From assembly GCF_004137795.1 (NCBI RefSeq), contig NZ_NWTM01000001.1:2717229-2781228 (forward strand): 64,000 bases of DNA, in the 5' to 3' direction. Source of the stretch: Pectobacterium zantedeschiae. GTDB lineage: Bacteria; Pseudomonadota; Gammaproteobacteria; Enterobacterales; Enterobacteriaceae. Below are positions 37,287 to 46,687 of the stretch, piece by piece (the stretch's first letter is position 1; every line of letters starts with the position of its first letter). A program made the position numbers and the translations under genes. Under the pieces are notes generated by a model, which saw only the letters and a list, made by a program, of their open reading frames with translations, was not told the DNA's origin and did no database searches.

Positions 37287-37302
37287 ATAGCTAATTAGTT
37301 AT
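37287..37302. promoter_or_regulatory. Imperfect 16-bp palindrome upstream of the metN-type unit
   Basis: ATAGCTAATTAGTTAT is a 16-bp inverted repeat with one imperfect pair on each side. It lies about 143 bases before the ATPase ATG and about 170 bases before fldB. The T-N11-A shape also fits a LysR-type site, such as those for sulfur regulators. Function unknown. Confidence 0.35.
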
Positions 37303-37474
37303 TTGTTTTGGTTATATATGAAATACGGCGATTTTTCATAACAAACCATACTGCCGTGAGTAGAGTCCCATACCGACAACCTTGCGGAGGTATCAGCACC
37401 AGTGTCACCCTCTGCACAACACATGACTTGTGGTATCCTCGCCAACATTGGTCACAAAAATTCTCTTACGACAT

Positions 37475-37993
37475 ATGAAAATCGGTCTGTTTTACGGCTC
37501 AAGCACCTGTTACACCGAAATGGCAGCGGAAAAAATTCGCGATATTCTGGGCGAAGAACTGGTAGATCTGCACAACGTTAAGGATGTCGAACCGCAACGT
37601 ATGGAAGATTACAGTACGCTGATTCTCGGCATCCCAACCTGGGATTTCGGTGAGATTCAGGAAGACTGGGAAAACATTTGGGGTCAATTAGCGACGCTGA
37701 ACCTCAAAGGAAAAGTCATCGCGCTTTACGGTATGGGTGACCAGCTTGGCTATAGCGAATGGTTCCTTGACGCGCTGGGCATGCTGCATGAACAACTGCT
37801 GCCGTTAGGTGCCACATTCGTTGGGTACTGGCCAATAGAGGGCTACGACTTCACCAGCCCAAAACCGCTGACTGCTGACGGCAAACATTTTGTCGGGCTG
37901 GCGCTGGATGAGGTGAACCAATACGATCTCAGCGATGAACGGCTGGAACAGTGGTGCGAACAAATCCTGCAAGAAATGGCGTCATTGCTGTAA
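37475..37993 (+). CDS. fldB: Flavodoxin 2
   Basis: 172 residues from the ATG; the frame is open 15 codons further upstream but not conserved. The FMN phosphate loop [15 protein letters not shown] differs from FldA (STGNTE) and is typical of FldB. The isoalloxazine-contact segments [12 protein letters not shown] and [14 protein letters not shown] are intact. A low-potential electron carrier in the cytoplasm. It sits before ygfX/sdhE/ygfZ as in E. coli, but two genes intervene here. Confidence 0.96.
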   Translation: MKIGLFYGSSTCYTEMAAEKIRDILGEELVDLHNVKDVEPQRMEDYSTLILGIPTWDFGEIQEDWENIWGQLATLNLKGKVIALYGMGDQLGYSEWFLDALGMLHEQLLPLGATFVGYWPIEGYDFTSPKPLTADGKHFVGLALDEVNQYDLSDERLEQWCEQILQEMASLL

Positions 37994-38021
37994 ACGGTAT
38001 GGCTCAACAGAGGTAAGCACG

Positions 38022-38345
38022 ATGAAAATGTTACTCATAGCGGTCGCAGGACTGTTGCTTGCCGGTTGTGTGCAAACAGACACAGAAAAATACGCCAAGA
38101 ATCTGGCTGGGAAATGCGATGTGCCGCAATATTATGATATCGATTTCTCAAGGTTTGATGAGACGGCACAGCAAATCGCGCATGCCACAGGCTGTGGCAT
38201 CATCACCGACACCACGCTAACTGGCGCGATTAAACCACATCCCGTTAAAGGCTATCTGACCAGACGGGAAGCGGTGTTTATGGCGATTCAGGGTACGTCG
38301 TTGAAGGTGACAAAACAGGAACCGGATACGGTTAGCGTTGAGTAA
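38022..38345 (+). CDS. Small lipoprotein with STN-like domain
   Basis: 107 residues from the ATG preceded by GAGG. The signal peptide has lipobox LLAGC (Cys 16). The rest resembles the STN domain of secretins and TonB receptors: YYDIDFSRFDETAQQIAHATGCGIITDT, then IKPHPVKGYLTRREAVFMAIQGTSLKV. STN-only lipoproteins are signalling or secretin partners in other systems. It lies 28 bases after fldB, possibly in the same transcript. Function unknown. Confidence 0.75.
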   Translation: MKMLLIAVAGLLLAGCVQTDTEKYAKNLAGKCDVPQYYDIDFSRFDETAQQIAHATGCGIITDTTLTGAIKPHPVKGYLTRREAVFMAIQGTSLKVTKQEPDTVSVE

Positions 38346-38348
38346 AAG

Positions 38349-38371
38349 CCCACCTCCAGAGAGGTGGGTTG
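38349..38371 (+). terminator. Hairpin after the STN lipoprotein
   Basis: CCCACCTC and GAGGTGGG with a 4-base loop, a perfect 8-bp stem immediately after the stop. The T-run is short (TTGCTG), so strength is uncertain. Confidence 0.6.
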
Positions 38372-38462
38372 CTGACAACAAAACGTTCACGGGTACCTTT
38401 GCGATATCTATCAGTGAAGGTTTATGTTCGTGAAGACTGATATCCGTAAAGCTCGAAGTCGC

Positions 38463-39398
38463 TTAGCGCTTTTGTAACCAGCGGGTACGCGCGGCGGTAT
38501 CCAGAAAGCTCCACGCGATAAAGCGGCTTTGCTTTTGGCCTTGTGCCATATCTATCGTTCTGACCTTTTCCGCGTCAACCGCTTCCAATGCACGATAAAT
38601 CTCCGGCAGATTCTCTTTGCGCGACACCAACGACGTAAACCACAGGCACTGACGGGCAAAACCGACGCTCTCTTTGATCATCTGACCAATGAAGGCTGAC
38701 TCGCCCCCCTCGCACCATAGCTCATCCTGCTGGCCGCCAAAATTCAGCGGTGAGCGCTTATCCAGCCCCAGATTATGCAATTTACGCTGCGATCCCTCGC
38801 GGGCATCCTCAGCAGAAGCATGGAACGGTGGATTACACATGACGGCATCAAACGTGTCGTTCTTGTGGATAATACCTGACAGTATCGCTTTGCTGTTTTT
38901 CTGACGACGCAGGCGAATCGATCGGTTCAAGCCAGGGTTCGCTTCAATCGTCTCATTGGCCGCCTTCATCGCCAGCGGGTTAATCTCGCTACCGGTAAAA
39001 CGCCAGCCGTATTCACGGTGCCCAATCAGCGGATAGACACAGTTAGCACCGCAGCCGACATCCAGCACGGATGCATCGCGAGGTACCACTGAGCGGTTAT
39101 CTTCCGCCAGCAAATCGGCCAAATGGTGGATGTAGTCGGCGCGACCGGGAATCGGCGGGCATAGAAAGCCGTCTGGAATTGTCCAGTGCTCAATCTGATA
39201 AAAATGCTGCAACAACGCCTGATTCAGCGTTTTCACCGCCTCGGGATTGGCAAAATCCACAGACTCATCACCGTAGGCATTCACCTTCACAAACGGGATC
39301 AGCGCAGGATAGCTCTGTTTGAGCGCGGGAAAATCATAACGGTCGCGATGGCGATTACGAGGATGCAGACCATTTTTTTGCACTGCGGGCTTAGTCAT
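38463..39398 (-). CDS. rlmF: 23S rRNA (adenine1618-N6)-methyltransferase RlmF
   Basis: 311 residues. The SAM-binding motif is [16 protein letters not shown] and the N6-adenine catalytic motif is NPPFHAS, both characteristic of RlmF. The N-terminal [13 protein letters not shown] is a family hallmark. It methylates A1618 of 23S rRNA. In E. coli it lies elsewhere (ybiN); here it is inserted between the fldB and ygfX blocks. A 17-bp tandem repeat lies directly upstream of its start. Confidence 0.95.
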   Translation of the reverse strand: MTKPAVQKNGLHPRNRHRDRYDFPALKQSYPALIPFVKVNAYGDESVDFANPEAVKTLNQALLQHFYQIEHWTIPDGFLCPPIPGRADYIHHLADLLAEDNRSVVPRDASVLDVGCGANCVYPLIGHREYGWRFTGSEINPLAMKAANETIEANPGLNRSIRLRRQKNSKAILSGIIHKNDTFDAVMCNPPFHASAEDAREGSQRKLHNLGLDKRSPLNFGGQQDELWCEGGESAFIGQMIKESVGFARQCLWFTSLVSRKENLPEIYRALEAVDAEKVRTIDMAQGQKQSRFIAWSFLDTAARTRWLQKR

Positions 39399-39402
39399 CA
39401 GT

Positions 39403-39436
39403 TATACCCAATAGATTGTTATACCCTATAGATTGT
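39403..39436. repeat. 17-bp tandem direct repeat upstream of rlmF
   Basis: TATACCCAATAGATTGT (39403-39419) is followed without a gap by TATACCCTATAGATTGT (39420-39436), with one mismatch. It begins four bases before the rlmF ATG, so it occupies the leader or promoter. Confidence 0.8.
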
Positions 39437-39636
39437 AAGGCACGAGTCAGGCGGTGACCTAATAAGCTCAGGTTCAAACAGGGAAAAAGAGAAAGGAAAG
39501 CGACATTCCCCTGACGGGAACAGCCGATATCTTATCCTCACGAAGCGGCGTAAGATACCTGCTGCGATTATTTCCGTAAATCACCATAGTGATTTTTCTG
39601 CACACAGGGCGCAATACCCCGCATAAAAACATGCCG

Positions 39637-40050
39637 TTAGCGCGCCCAGTGTTTCTGCTGCAAAAGAAGCTGACGCAGGTGGCGCCACTCTTCATCGCCC
39701 ATGCTGTCCGATGCCAGCCACAGCTGTTGTCTTTCTTTACCGCTAACCGATTGCAATGCCAACAGCACGCCATTTTTTAAAAGCCACGGCCGTTTGACGA
39801 TTTGCCATTCCTGCTGCCGCCAGTTCAGGGTCGTTTCGCTAAGCAAAACGATTTCCCCCTGTCGGGATTTGATATTCCTTTGGCTACGGATAAAACCGAA
39901 CATCACCATCGTGACCAAACATAGCCACAGCCATGCATAGCCGTCCGGCCACGGTGCCAGCAGAATGAGCAATACGAGTAGGCCATGCACAACCAATGAC
40001 AGCAGTTGCATGCGCCAGGAAACGCGAAGGTCACATTGCCACTGGGCCAC
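39637..40050 (-). CDS. ygfX: YgfX (CptA), inner-membrane partner of SdhE
   Basis: 137 residues. Two adjacent membrane helices (about 15-33 and 36-55) are followed by a soluble tail with [23 protein letters not shown], typical of YgfX. The start overlaps the sdhE stop by about 20 bases. Known in E. coli as a partner of SdhE with a reported effect on division proteins; in Serratia the pair affects prodigiosin. Function here is inferred. Confidence 0.9.
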   Translation of the reverse strand: MAQWQCDLRVSWRMQLLSLVVHGLLVLLILLAPWPDGYAWLWLCLVTMVMFGFIRSQRNIKSRQGEIVLLSETTLNWRQQEWQIVKRPWLLKNGVLLALQSVSGKERQQLWLASDSMGDEEWRHLRQLLLQQKHWAR

Positions 40051-40297
40051 GATCTTTATTTCGCGTCTGAATAAGGGAAATCATACGTTTAAGCTCTCCG
40101 TCCTTCGGTTCACCGTGGTTCATCAACCAGTTGAATAAATCAGGATCGTCGCTTTGTAACAAGCGTACAAACGTGCGCTTATCACTGTCATTAAGTGTGT
40201 CATAGTCATGCTCAAAAAACGGCATGATCGCGATATCCAATTCGCGCATACCACGGCGGCATGCCCAATGAATGCGTGATTTATTATCGATTTCCAT
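40031..40297 (-). CDS. sdhE: Succinate dehydrogenase flavinylation factor SdhE
   Basis: 88 residues. The RGMRELD motif (residues about 15-21) needed for FAD attachment is intact ([20 protein letters not shown]), and [11 protein letters not shown] follows. It assists covalent flavinylation of SdhA and FrdA in the cytoplasm. Operon with ygfX. Confidence 0.97.
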   Translation of the reverse strand: MEIDNKSRIHWACRRGMRELDIAIMPFFEHDYDTLNDSDKRTFVRLLQSDDPDLFNWLMNHGEPKDGELKRMISLIQTRNKDRGPVAM

Positions 40298-40532
40298 ATT
40301 TCATGTCCACCTTGTTATCGCTGCTTGCCGCTAGTGTACTCCGATTCCGGTAGCGGGTATCAACTAATAGTAACATTTTGACATAGTTTACCCATGTGCA
40401 CCGCGCTAAGTGCGCTTACCTGCATCAGGATGTGCTATGTCATAACGCTGCGTGAATAACCACTTGCAAACCCTGAGCGCTCTTTTACCATTAGGTCATT
40501 CGGGTATCGCCCTTAGCGCAGGATTGTACTAT

Positions 40533-41534
40533 ATGGTTAACCAACATACGGCTCATCAACTTCCTTTTGCCTCACAGCTCCCATTTGCCTCCGCCCAACT
40601 GGCCGCCACGCTCATCTCACTGGATGACTGGGCACTGGCCACGCTGGTCGGGCCGGATACCGTCAAATATCTTCAGGGACAGGTCACCGCAGATGTCGGG
40701 GCACTGCCTGACGATGGGCACGTCCTTTGCGCCCACTGCGACGCGAAAGGGAAAATGTGGAGCAACCTGCGTCTGTTCCATCACGGCGAAGGCTTTGCTT
40801 TCATTGAACGTCGCAACCTACGCGACGCCCAGCTTAGCGAACTGAAAAAATACGCCGTTTTCTCGAAAACAACCATCGCACCGGACGATAATGCCATCCT
40901 ACTGGGTGCCGCGGGCGCAGGTATTCGCGAACTGCTGGCCTCTGTATTTAGCCAACTTCCAGATGCCGAGAACCCTGTCGTTCAGCATGAAGGCGCAACC
41001 TTACTGCATTTCGCCCATCCCGCAGAGCGTTTCCTGCTGGTGCTATCTCCTGAGCACAGCGCTTCGCTGCTTGAACAGCTCGGCGATAAAGTCAGCCTGA
41101 ATGACAGCCGCCAGTGGCTGGCTTTGGATATTGAAGCAGGTCAGCCCATCATTGACAGCGCAAACAGTGCGCAGTTCATCCCGCAAGCGACTAATTTACA
41201 GGCATTAAATGGGATTAGCTTCAGCAAAGGGTGCTATACCGGTCAGGAAATGGTCGCTCGGGCGAAATATCGCGGAGCGAACAAGCGCGCACTCTACTGG
41301 CTGGCGGGTAAAGCAAGCCGGGTGCCTCAGGCTGGGGACGATCTCGAATTGCAGCTCGGCGAGAACTGGCGTCGTACGGGGACAGTATTGGCGGCCAGCC
41401 AATTGCAGAACGGTGACGTGTGGGTGCAGGCGGTGCTGAATAACGATCTGAACGCAGAAAATATCCTGCGCGTGCGTGAAGATGGCGAAAGCCAACTCAC
41501 GGTTCAGCCTCTGCCGTATGAGATCACGGATTAA
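40533..41534 (+). CDS. ygfZ: Folate-dependent Fe-S protein maturation factor YgfZ
   Basis: 333 residues from the ATG that fits the E. coli length; an upstream GTG (40452) would add 27 unsupported residues. GcvT-like fold. The YgfZ signature [17 protein letters not shown] with its redox cysteine is intact, as are QGQVTAD and [15 protein letters not shown]. It supports repair or assembly of some [4Fe-4S] enzymes. Divergent from sdhE as in E. coli. Confidence 0.95.
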   Translation: MVNQHTAHQLPFASQLPFASAQLAATLISLDDWALATLVGPDTVKYLQGQVTADVGALPDDGHVLCAHCDAKGKMWSNLRLFHHGEGFAFIERRNLRDAQLSELKKYAVFSKTTIAPDDNAILLGAAGAGIRELLASVFSQLPDAENPVVQHEGATLLHFAHPAERFLLVLSPEHSASLLEQLGDKVSLNDSRQWLALDIEAGQPIIDSANSAQFIPQATNLQALNGISFSKGCYTGQEMVARAKYRGANKRALYWLAGKASRVPQAGDDLELQLGENWRRTGTVLAASQLQNGDVWVQAVLNNDLNAENILRVREDGESQLTVQPLPYEITD

Positions 41535-41550
41535 TCCGACAGGTGGCATT

Positions 41551-41580
41551 GCGCATGAGCCCGTTAGGCGCATGCGCTTT
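41551..41580. terminator. Hairpin between convergent ygfZ and trhA
   Basis: GCGCATG (41551-41557) pairs with CATGCGC (41571-41577), followed by TTTAT on the plus strand. It lies in the 54-bp gap between the two stops. Confidence 0.7.
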
Positions 41581-41588
41581 ATACAAAC

Positions 41589-42236
41589 TTAAATATAAAG
41601 ATAAATTGCCAGAAAGTGGCAGACGCTGCCGCCTAAAACGAACCCGTGCCAAATCGCGTGATTGTAGGGAATGCGCTTGCTGGCGTAGAAAATCACCCCC
41701 AGCGTATACACCACACCGCCCACCGCCAGCAGCGTTACACTTCCCACCGACAACTTCATCACCATCTGATAAATCACCACCAGCGACAGCCAGCCCATGA
41801 CCAGATAGGTAATCAACGATATCACTTCAAACCGGTGAGCAAACGCCAGTTTGAAGATCACCCCCAACAGCGCCATGCTCCAGATAACAACCATCAAGCC
41901 GTGCGCCAGCGGCGAATCCAGCCCGACCAGCAAAAATGGCGTATAAGTTCCGGCAATCAACAGATAGATAGCGCAGTGGTCGAATTTTTTCAGCCACGGT
42001 TTGATACGCGGCGAGGGGATCGCGTGATACAGCGTCGACGCCAGAAACAGTAGAATAATACTGCCGCCATAGAGGCTGTAGCTGGTGATCGCCACACTGC
42101 CAGCATCATTGTTTACGGCCTGCACCAGCAGTAAAACCAGACCAACAATACCGAAAATCACACCGATTCCATGGCTTATGCTATTCGCAATTTCCTCTGC
42201 CAGAGAGTAGTCCGGCATCTGTGCATTTTTTGACAT
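41589..42236 (-). CDS. trhA: TrhA/YqfA, hemolysin III-family membrane protein
   Basis: 215 residues from the ATG that matches the E. coli start ([15 protein letters not shown] follows). Seven membrane segments of the PAQR fold with the conserved Ser/His/Asp positions: [13 protein letters not shown] and [20 protein letters not shown]. coli TrhA is linked to membrane energetics. A true hemolysin role is unlikely. Adjacent to ygfZ as in E. coli. Confidence 0.93.
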   Translation of the reverse strand: MSKNAQMPDYSLAEEIANSISHGIGVIFGIVGLVLLLVQAVNNDAGSVAITSYSLYGGSIILLFLASTLYHAIPSPRIKPWLKKFDHCAIYLLIAGTYTPFLLVGLDSPLAHGLMVVIWSMALLGVIFKLAFAHRFEVISLITYLVMGWLSLVVIYQMVMKLSVGSVTLLAVGGVVYTLGVIFYASKRIPYNHAIWHGFVLGGSVCHFLAIYLYI

Positions 42237-42632
42237 CAATAGGTTCCGCAGTATTCGGCAACAGTACACATTCAACAGCGTCATGCGCTGACCTCATCCA
42301 CCTTAGCTTTCCTGCTCTTGTACAGGGCGAAACAGGCGAGGTGTTTAACCTTTGAGCAGATTAACTGAGAATAGTTTCAGTGTACACGTGTAAGCTAAAA
42401 TAATTCTCTCGCTACCTTCCCTCTTACTTAACGTGCAATCATGCATGTCAATCTCGGGCAACATCCCCTAGAATGTTCGACTTCGATATCTTCCTGTTTT
42501 TTGAAGGGCTCTGTCGTTGTTACCGGTTATTCGCGTTAACGGTTATCCGGTTCTGACGCTCATAGCACCTTCCTGTAGTTATCACTGCATGACTTTTACT
42601 GCATCGTTTTCACTGCAAGAGGTAAGCTTTTC
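42237..42632. other. Long divergent intergenic region, no gene seen
   Basis: Between trhA and the HD-domain gene. It contains a 10-bp palindrome TACACGTGTA (42383-42392) and, near 42515-42560, a repeated CGGTTAT motif (CCGGTTATTCGCGTTAACGG). These could be regulator sites. No ORF or RNA gene was recognised. Promoters for both genes are expected here. Confidence 0.4.
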
Positions 42633-43241
42633 ATGTCATCTTCCCCATCCACTCTGAATTTCGGTTCCATGACCGATGTCTTCGGCTTTCTGATAGAAAT
42701 CGATAAATTGAAAAGCGTGCAGCGCCGCACCAAGATTATTGGTAGCGAACGTCACGAGGATTCTGCCGAACACAGCTGGCATTTTGCCGTCGCCGCGATG
42801 GCGCTGGCTCCTTACGCGGGTGAAGGCGTAGATATTCAGCGCGTGATCCAAATGGCGCTGATTCATGACATCGTCGAAATCGATGCGGGTGATGTGATCG
42901 TGTACGATCTTTCCGCTCGCCTGGCGATTCACGATCAGGAAGTCGCTGCCGCTGCCCGCATTTTCGGCCTGCTGCCGGAGCCACAGCGTCAGCAATTCCA
43001 CGATCTATGGGAAGAATACGAAGCGAATGAAACCCCCAGCGCCCAGTTCGCCATGGTGCTCGATCGCGTTATGCCGATGCTGATGAATTTGTACAACGGC
43101 GGCCAAAGCTGGGTAGAAAACGGCATCCATCTGGAACAGGTTCTCGACCGCGCCGAATTCATCGCCACCATCAACCCGGAACTGTGGCAATACCTGAAGC
43201 AGCATCTGGAAGACGCCAAAGCCAAAGGGTGGCTCAAGTAG
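42633..43241 (+). CDS. HD-domain phosphohydrolase
   Basis: 202 residues. HD-domain metal ligands are visible: SERHEDSAEHSWHFAVAAM (first His), LIHDIVEIDAGD (His-Asp), and a distant Asp in MVLDRVMPMLMN. This fits the YfbR/HDDC2 group of 5'-deoxynucleotidases, but the text differs from E. coli YfbR, so it is a separate member. GAGG lies about ten bases before the ATG. Substrate unknown, probably a nucleoside monophosphate. Confidence 0.8.
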   Translation: MSSSPSTLNFGSMTDVFGFLIEIDKLKSVQRRTKIIGSERHEDSAEHSWHFAVAAMALAPYAGEGVDIQRVIQMALIHDIVEIDAGDVIVYDLSARLAIHDQEVAAAARIFGLLPEPQRQQFHDLWEEYEANETPSAQFAMVLDRVMPMLMNLYNGGQSWVENGIHLEQVLDRAEFIATINPELWQYLKQHLEDAKAKGWLK

Positions 43242-43315
43242 TTGCCAGCGATCCGGGTCTGTTGCTGAGCCGCTTCGTTTGCCCAGCGACAGACCGAATA
43301 CCCCGTTCTACATCA

Positions 43316-44641
43316 TTACAGCGGCTTATGCGCCGTTTCTCTGGCGGCCCATACAGCCCATAACGTGACAAGCAGTGCCAGCGAGACATACAGAGAGATC
43401 GCTAGCGTACTGTCATAAGATTTGAATAATGATGCGATGATCAACGGTGCAAAACCACCGCCCACGATCCCAGCCAATGTATAGGCCAGCGACGATCCAG
43501 CATAACGTACATGGGTTGGAAACTGTTCGGTGACAAAGGCAGCCTGCGGTCCATACATCGCCGCGTGAATCAGTAACCCGACAATCACCGCAATACAAAT
43601 TTGCACGGGTTGCGAACTATCCAGCAAGACAAAAAAGATAAACGCCCAGACTATCGCCGCCAACGCCCCGCCCATATACACCGGACGACGTCCGAAACGA
43701 TCTGAAAGCATGCCGAACAGTGGAACAGCAATAGCATTACCGCAAGCGCCCAGCATGGTCGCAGTCAATGCCAATGGGCGTGGCAGATGCAGTACCGTTG
43801 TCACGTAGGTCAGGGTGAAGACGACGACCAGCGCATACAACACATCGGAACCGATGCGCGCCCCGCCAGCAACAAGCAGTGAACGCCAGTGTTGAGTGAA
43901 CACTTCACGAATGGGGGTTTTAGTGATGTCTTTACTTTTCTCCAATTTAAGAAAAGCTGGCGTTTCACTCACGCCACGACGTAGCCATAGGCCGAAACCG
44001 ACCAATACCAGACTCAGCAGAAAAGGAATACGCCAACCCCATTGCTGAAAGCTATCCGGCGACATCGAGAGGGTGACGAGAGTGATAAAGCCGGTTCCAA
44101 TCAGCGTACCGCAGGAGGGCCCAACCTGAGCAAAGGACGCATTTCGCCCACGCTGATTCGGCTTACCATGTTCCATCGACAGCAAAACCGCACCAGCCCA
44201 CTCGCCTCCCAGTGCGATACCCTGCACAAAGCGGAGCATGACCAGCAGCAGTGGGCTCCACACCCCCCAACTCGCGTAGCTGGGCAGCATCCCCATTAAC
44301 GCCGTCGTCACCCCCATGATCACCAGTGTCGTCACCAGCACAAAACGCCGCCCTAGCACATCCCCAAGATGACCAAAGATAATGCCGCCCACGGGCCGTG
44401 AGATATAGCCAACGGCATAAGTGGAAAACGCCAGAATCGTTCCGACTAGCGGATCGAATGAGGGAAAGAACACATGATTAAAAATCAGTGCCGCCATGAT
44501 GTTATAGATGGTGAAATCATACCACTCCAGTGCCGTGCCGATAGAACTGGCCGCCGCCAGTTTGCCAGTTTTCGGAGTTCCCGCTGTCTGTTCCTGCGGT
44601 GATACTCCTTTTGCCGTCGCGGTGGTCGCATTGTTCATCAT
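43316..44641 (-). CDS. MHS-family MFS transporter of the amidase cluster
   Basis: 441 residues starting at ATGATG that overlaps the stop of the preceding gene (ATGA). Twelve membrane segments; family signatures are GTALEWYDFTIYNIMAALIFNHVFFP near residue 35, GHLGDVLGRRFVL, and GIALGGEWAGAVLLSMEH. MHS transporters carry organic acids, betaines or related compounds. Likely imports the substrate of the upstream amidase and partner enzymes. Confidence 0.85.
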   Translation of the reverse strand: MMNNATTATAKGVSPQEQTAGTPKTGKLAAASSIGTALEWYDFTIYNIMAALIFNHVFFPSFDPLVGTILAFSTYAVGYISRPVGGIIFGHLGDVLGRRFVLVTTLVIMGVTTALMGMLPSYASWGVWSPLLLVMLRFVQGIALGGEWAGAVLLSMEHGKPNQRGRNASFAQVGPSCGTLIGTGFITLVTLSMSPDSFQQWGWRIPFLLSLVLVGFGLWLRRGVSETPAFLKLEKSKDITKTPIREVFTQHWRSLLVAGGARIGSDVLYALVVVFTLTYVTTVLHLPRPLALTATMLGACGNAIAVPLFGMLSDRFGRRPVYMGGALAAIVWAFIFFVLLDSSQPVQICIAVIVGLLIHAAMYGPQAAFVTEQFPTHVRYAGSSLAYTLAGIVGGGFAPLIIASLFKSYDSTLAISLYVSLALLVTLWAVWAARETAHKPL

Positions 44642-45291
44642 TTCAGCTCCTGTGCCGTAAGTTGCCAATTGAAGGTGTAATGCAGAATAGGGCTGGCGGA
44701 GACGCCTAACGCCCGGACTGCGACTTCGCTCAGGTGCGCGTCAGCAACCGGGCCGCTACTTTCCAGCAGCAACATTGGTAGCAGGCTGCGCGAATCGAGA
44801 GACTCTTTGGGAAGCGGCGTACTCAACACCGCATCCGGCAACAGCAGGGAACTGCTGACGAACCCCGCCTCCGCAGAGAGGGTTTCTCCAAGGCGCAGAA
44901 TGTTGTCGATCAGTTCTCCGTCTGACGCAGGTTCAAGCGTCACGATACTGAGATGGCTCCCGGTTCCTTGCCCAGTAACCGCCTCTACCGCACAAACGCG
45001 GCGCATTGGGTCGATCATGCGTTGCAGATTGGTTTCCGACCACGCGGTCTGGCGGGAAAAGGCAGCCTGATAGGCTGGTGAGGTAAAACAATCAAGGGAT
45101 GTGGTTTTATATAAGCCGAGATATTTCCGGCCGCAGCCTTGCGATGCCTGATAACGCGTGCCAGTCAAAAAACCGGGAATACGCACCCGTTCTTCCACAT
45201 GTTCACAGTCGTACCACTGATTAAAATCCGCTTCATCCTGCGCGGCAACATCGGTTGCGACAAACAACATTCCATTGGGGGAAACAGTCAT
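44638..45291 (-). CDS. EthD/ABM-like dimeric alpha-beta barrel protein
   Basis: 217 residues. The N-terminal half (NGMLFVATDVAAQDEADFNQWYDCEHVEERVRIPGFLTGTRY) has the DxxxFNxWYDxEH pattern of EthD-like or DUF4286-type ferredoxin-fold domains; the C-terminal half (about 115-217) appears to repeat the fold. Such proteins bind or transform small organic substrates. GGAGAA lies six bases before the ATG. Not assignable to a reaction. Confidence 0.6.
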   Translation of the reverse strand: MTVSPNGMLFVATDVAAQDEADFNQWYDCEHVEERVRIPGFLTGTRYQASQGCGRKYLGLYKTTSLDCFTSPAYQAAFSRQTAWSETNLQRMIDPMRRVCAVEAVTGQGTGSHLSIVTLEPASDGELIDNILRLGETLSAEAGFVSSSLLLPDAVLSTPLPKESLDSRSLLPMLLLESSGPVADAHLSEVAVRALGVSASPILHYTFNWQLTAQELK

Positions 45292-45337
45292 GGGTATTCT
45301 CCTGTTAACTCAACGAGGCGGCCATGCCGCCAGAAAA

Positions 45338-46687
45338 TTATGCGCTGGCAAGGCCATGCTCAATCGATAACGCCCAGCCCAGCAGTGCGCTGTCATGCTG
45401 TGGCAATCCCGCTACCATCAACCCAACCGGCGCTTCACCCGGCAGTTGGCACGGTAAAGAAACGGCACAACCGTCCAGAAAGTTGATCACTGAAGGGTTT
45501 CTCAGCGCCGCACCATTGATACGGAAGTAGGCTTCGTCATCTGCCTCCAATTCGGCAATCGTTGGGGCTATAAACGGTACGGTAGGCATCAGCAGTGCGT
45601 CGTAGCCCTGTACCTCAGCGGTCACTCGCTGCTGCCAGTCGATACGTTGTTGAATCAGCTTTGCCCTATCGCGCTCCTCCAGCGTGGCGCCGCGACGAAT
45701 ACGCGACAGCACTCGCGGATCATAGAGATCGGCATGTTTCTCGATGAGTTCCTGATGCCAGCGCCACGACTCCAGCGCCGTGAACCCACCCGAGGCGTTG
45801 ATCTCGGCCAGTTCCGCAAATGCGGTACACGGGATCGTTTCAATCCGTGCGCCCATCACAGCCAGACGTCGCAGGCTTAGCTCAAAAGCCGCTGCTACCT
45901 GTTTGTCTAACCCATCAAGTACACATGTTTGTGGTATGCCAAAGCGTGCCTGCGTCAACGGCTTCACTATTGGCAACAGGGGTTGTTCGGCAATCAGCCC
46001 GTCCAGTACGACACAATCACCGACGCCGTGGGCGATAACACCAATTGAATCCAGAGAAGGTGACAGCGGCAGTAGCCCTGCGCTATTGATGCGCCGAGCA
46101 GTAGGTTTGTAGCCAGTCAGGCCACAGAATGCTGCAGGAATACGTACTGAGCCCCCCGTATCGCTGCCAATCGAACCAAGGCTCATCCCATCAGCCACCG
46201 CCACCGCCGCGCCAGCAGATGAGCCCCCCGGAATACGTCGTGACGCACGATCCCACGGGTTGGCAGGCGTACCATAATGTGGATTGATCCCCAGACCAGA
46301 ATAAGCAAACTCAGTCATGTTGGTCTTACCCACCACCACTACACCCGCTTGCAAGAGTCGCTCCACCACCACGGCATGCCGAGATGCCGCCTGTCCCGTA
46401 GCCAACACGCGAGAACCCGCCGTCGTCGGTTCACCGGCAATGTCGAACAGGTCTTTGATCGATATCGGTACGCCGTCCAACGCCGAACGTGGCCGATCGG
46501 CTATGCGCCGTCTATCAGACTCCTGCGCCTGTTGCCGAGCCACGTCGGGGTAGACCCGCGTAAAAGCACGCGAACCTTCTCCCTGTTCATCCGCAATCCG
46601 TGCCAAAGCAAATTCAGTTAGCTCAGCAGAGGTGAACGTTCCACTTGCCAGCCCTGCAATGGCCTGCTGTAAAGTGAGTTTTTCCAT
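45338..46687 (-). CDS. Amidase-signature family hydrolase
   Basis: 449 residues from the ATG; the stop of the DUF2848 gene overlaps it (TGATG). The Ser-cisSer-Lys catalytic set is visible: Lys in GVPISIKDLFDIAG, cis-Ser and Ser in GGSSAGAAVAVADG and GSDTGGSVRIPAAFCG. The family includes AtzE, 6-aminohexanoate and allophanate hydrolases. The substrate is unknown; context suggests a nitrogen-containing organic acid amide. Confidence 0.88.
   Translation of the reverse strand: MEKLTLQQAIAGLASGTFTSAELTEFALARIADEQGEGSRAFTRVYPDVARQQAQESDRRRIADRPRSALDGVPISIKDLFDIAGEPTTAGSRVLATGQAASRHAVVVERLLQAGVVVVGKTNMTEFAYSGLGINPHYGTPANPWDRASRRIPGGSSAGAAVAVADGMSLGSIGSDTGGSVRIPAAFCGLTGYKPTARRINSAGLLPLSPSLDSIGVIAHGVGDCVVLDGLIAEQPLLPIVKPLTQARFGIPQTCVLDGLDKQVAAAFELSLRRLAVMGARIETIPCTAFAELAEINASGGFTALESWRWHQELIEKHADLYDPRVLSRIRRGATLEERDRAKLIQQRIDWQQRVTAEVQGYDALLMPTVPFIAPTIAELEADDEAYFRINGAALRNPSVINFLDGCAVSLPCQLPGEAPVGLMVAGLPQHDSALLGWALSIEHGLASA

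Noticed and set aside
39474-39773. A 99-codon minus-strand frame overlapping ygfX
   Set aside because: It overlaps the well-supported ygfX gene in another frame and is Cys/Arg/Trp-rich, typical of an antisense or out-of-frame shadow.
42633-43241. E. coli YfbR orthologue
   Set aside because: It shares the HD-domain layout, but the sequence outside the metal ligands differs from YfbR, so the name was not transferred.
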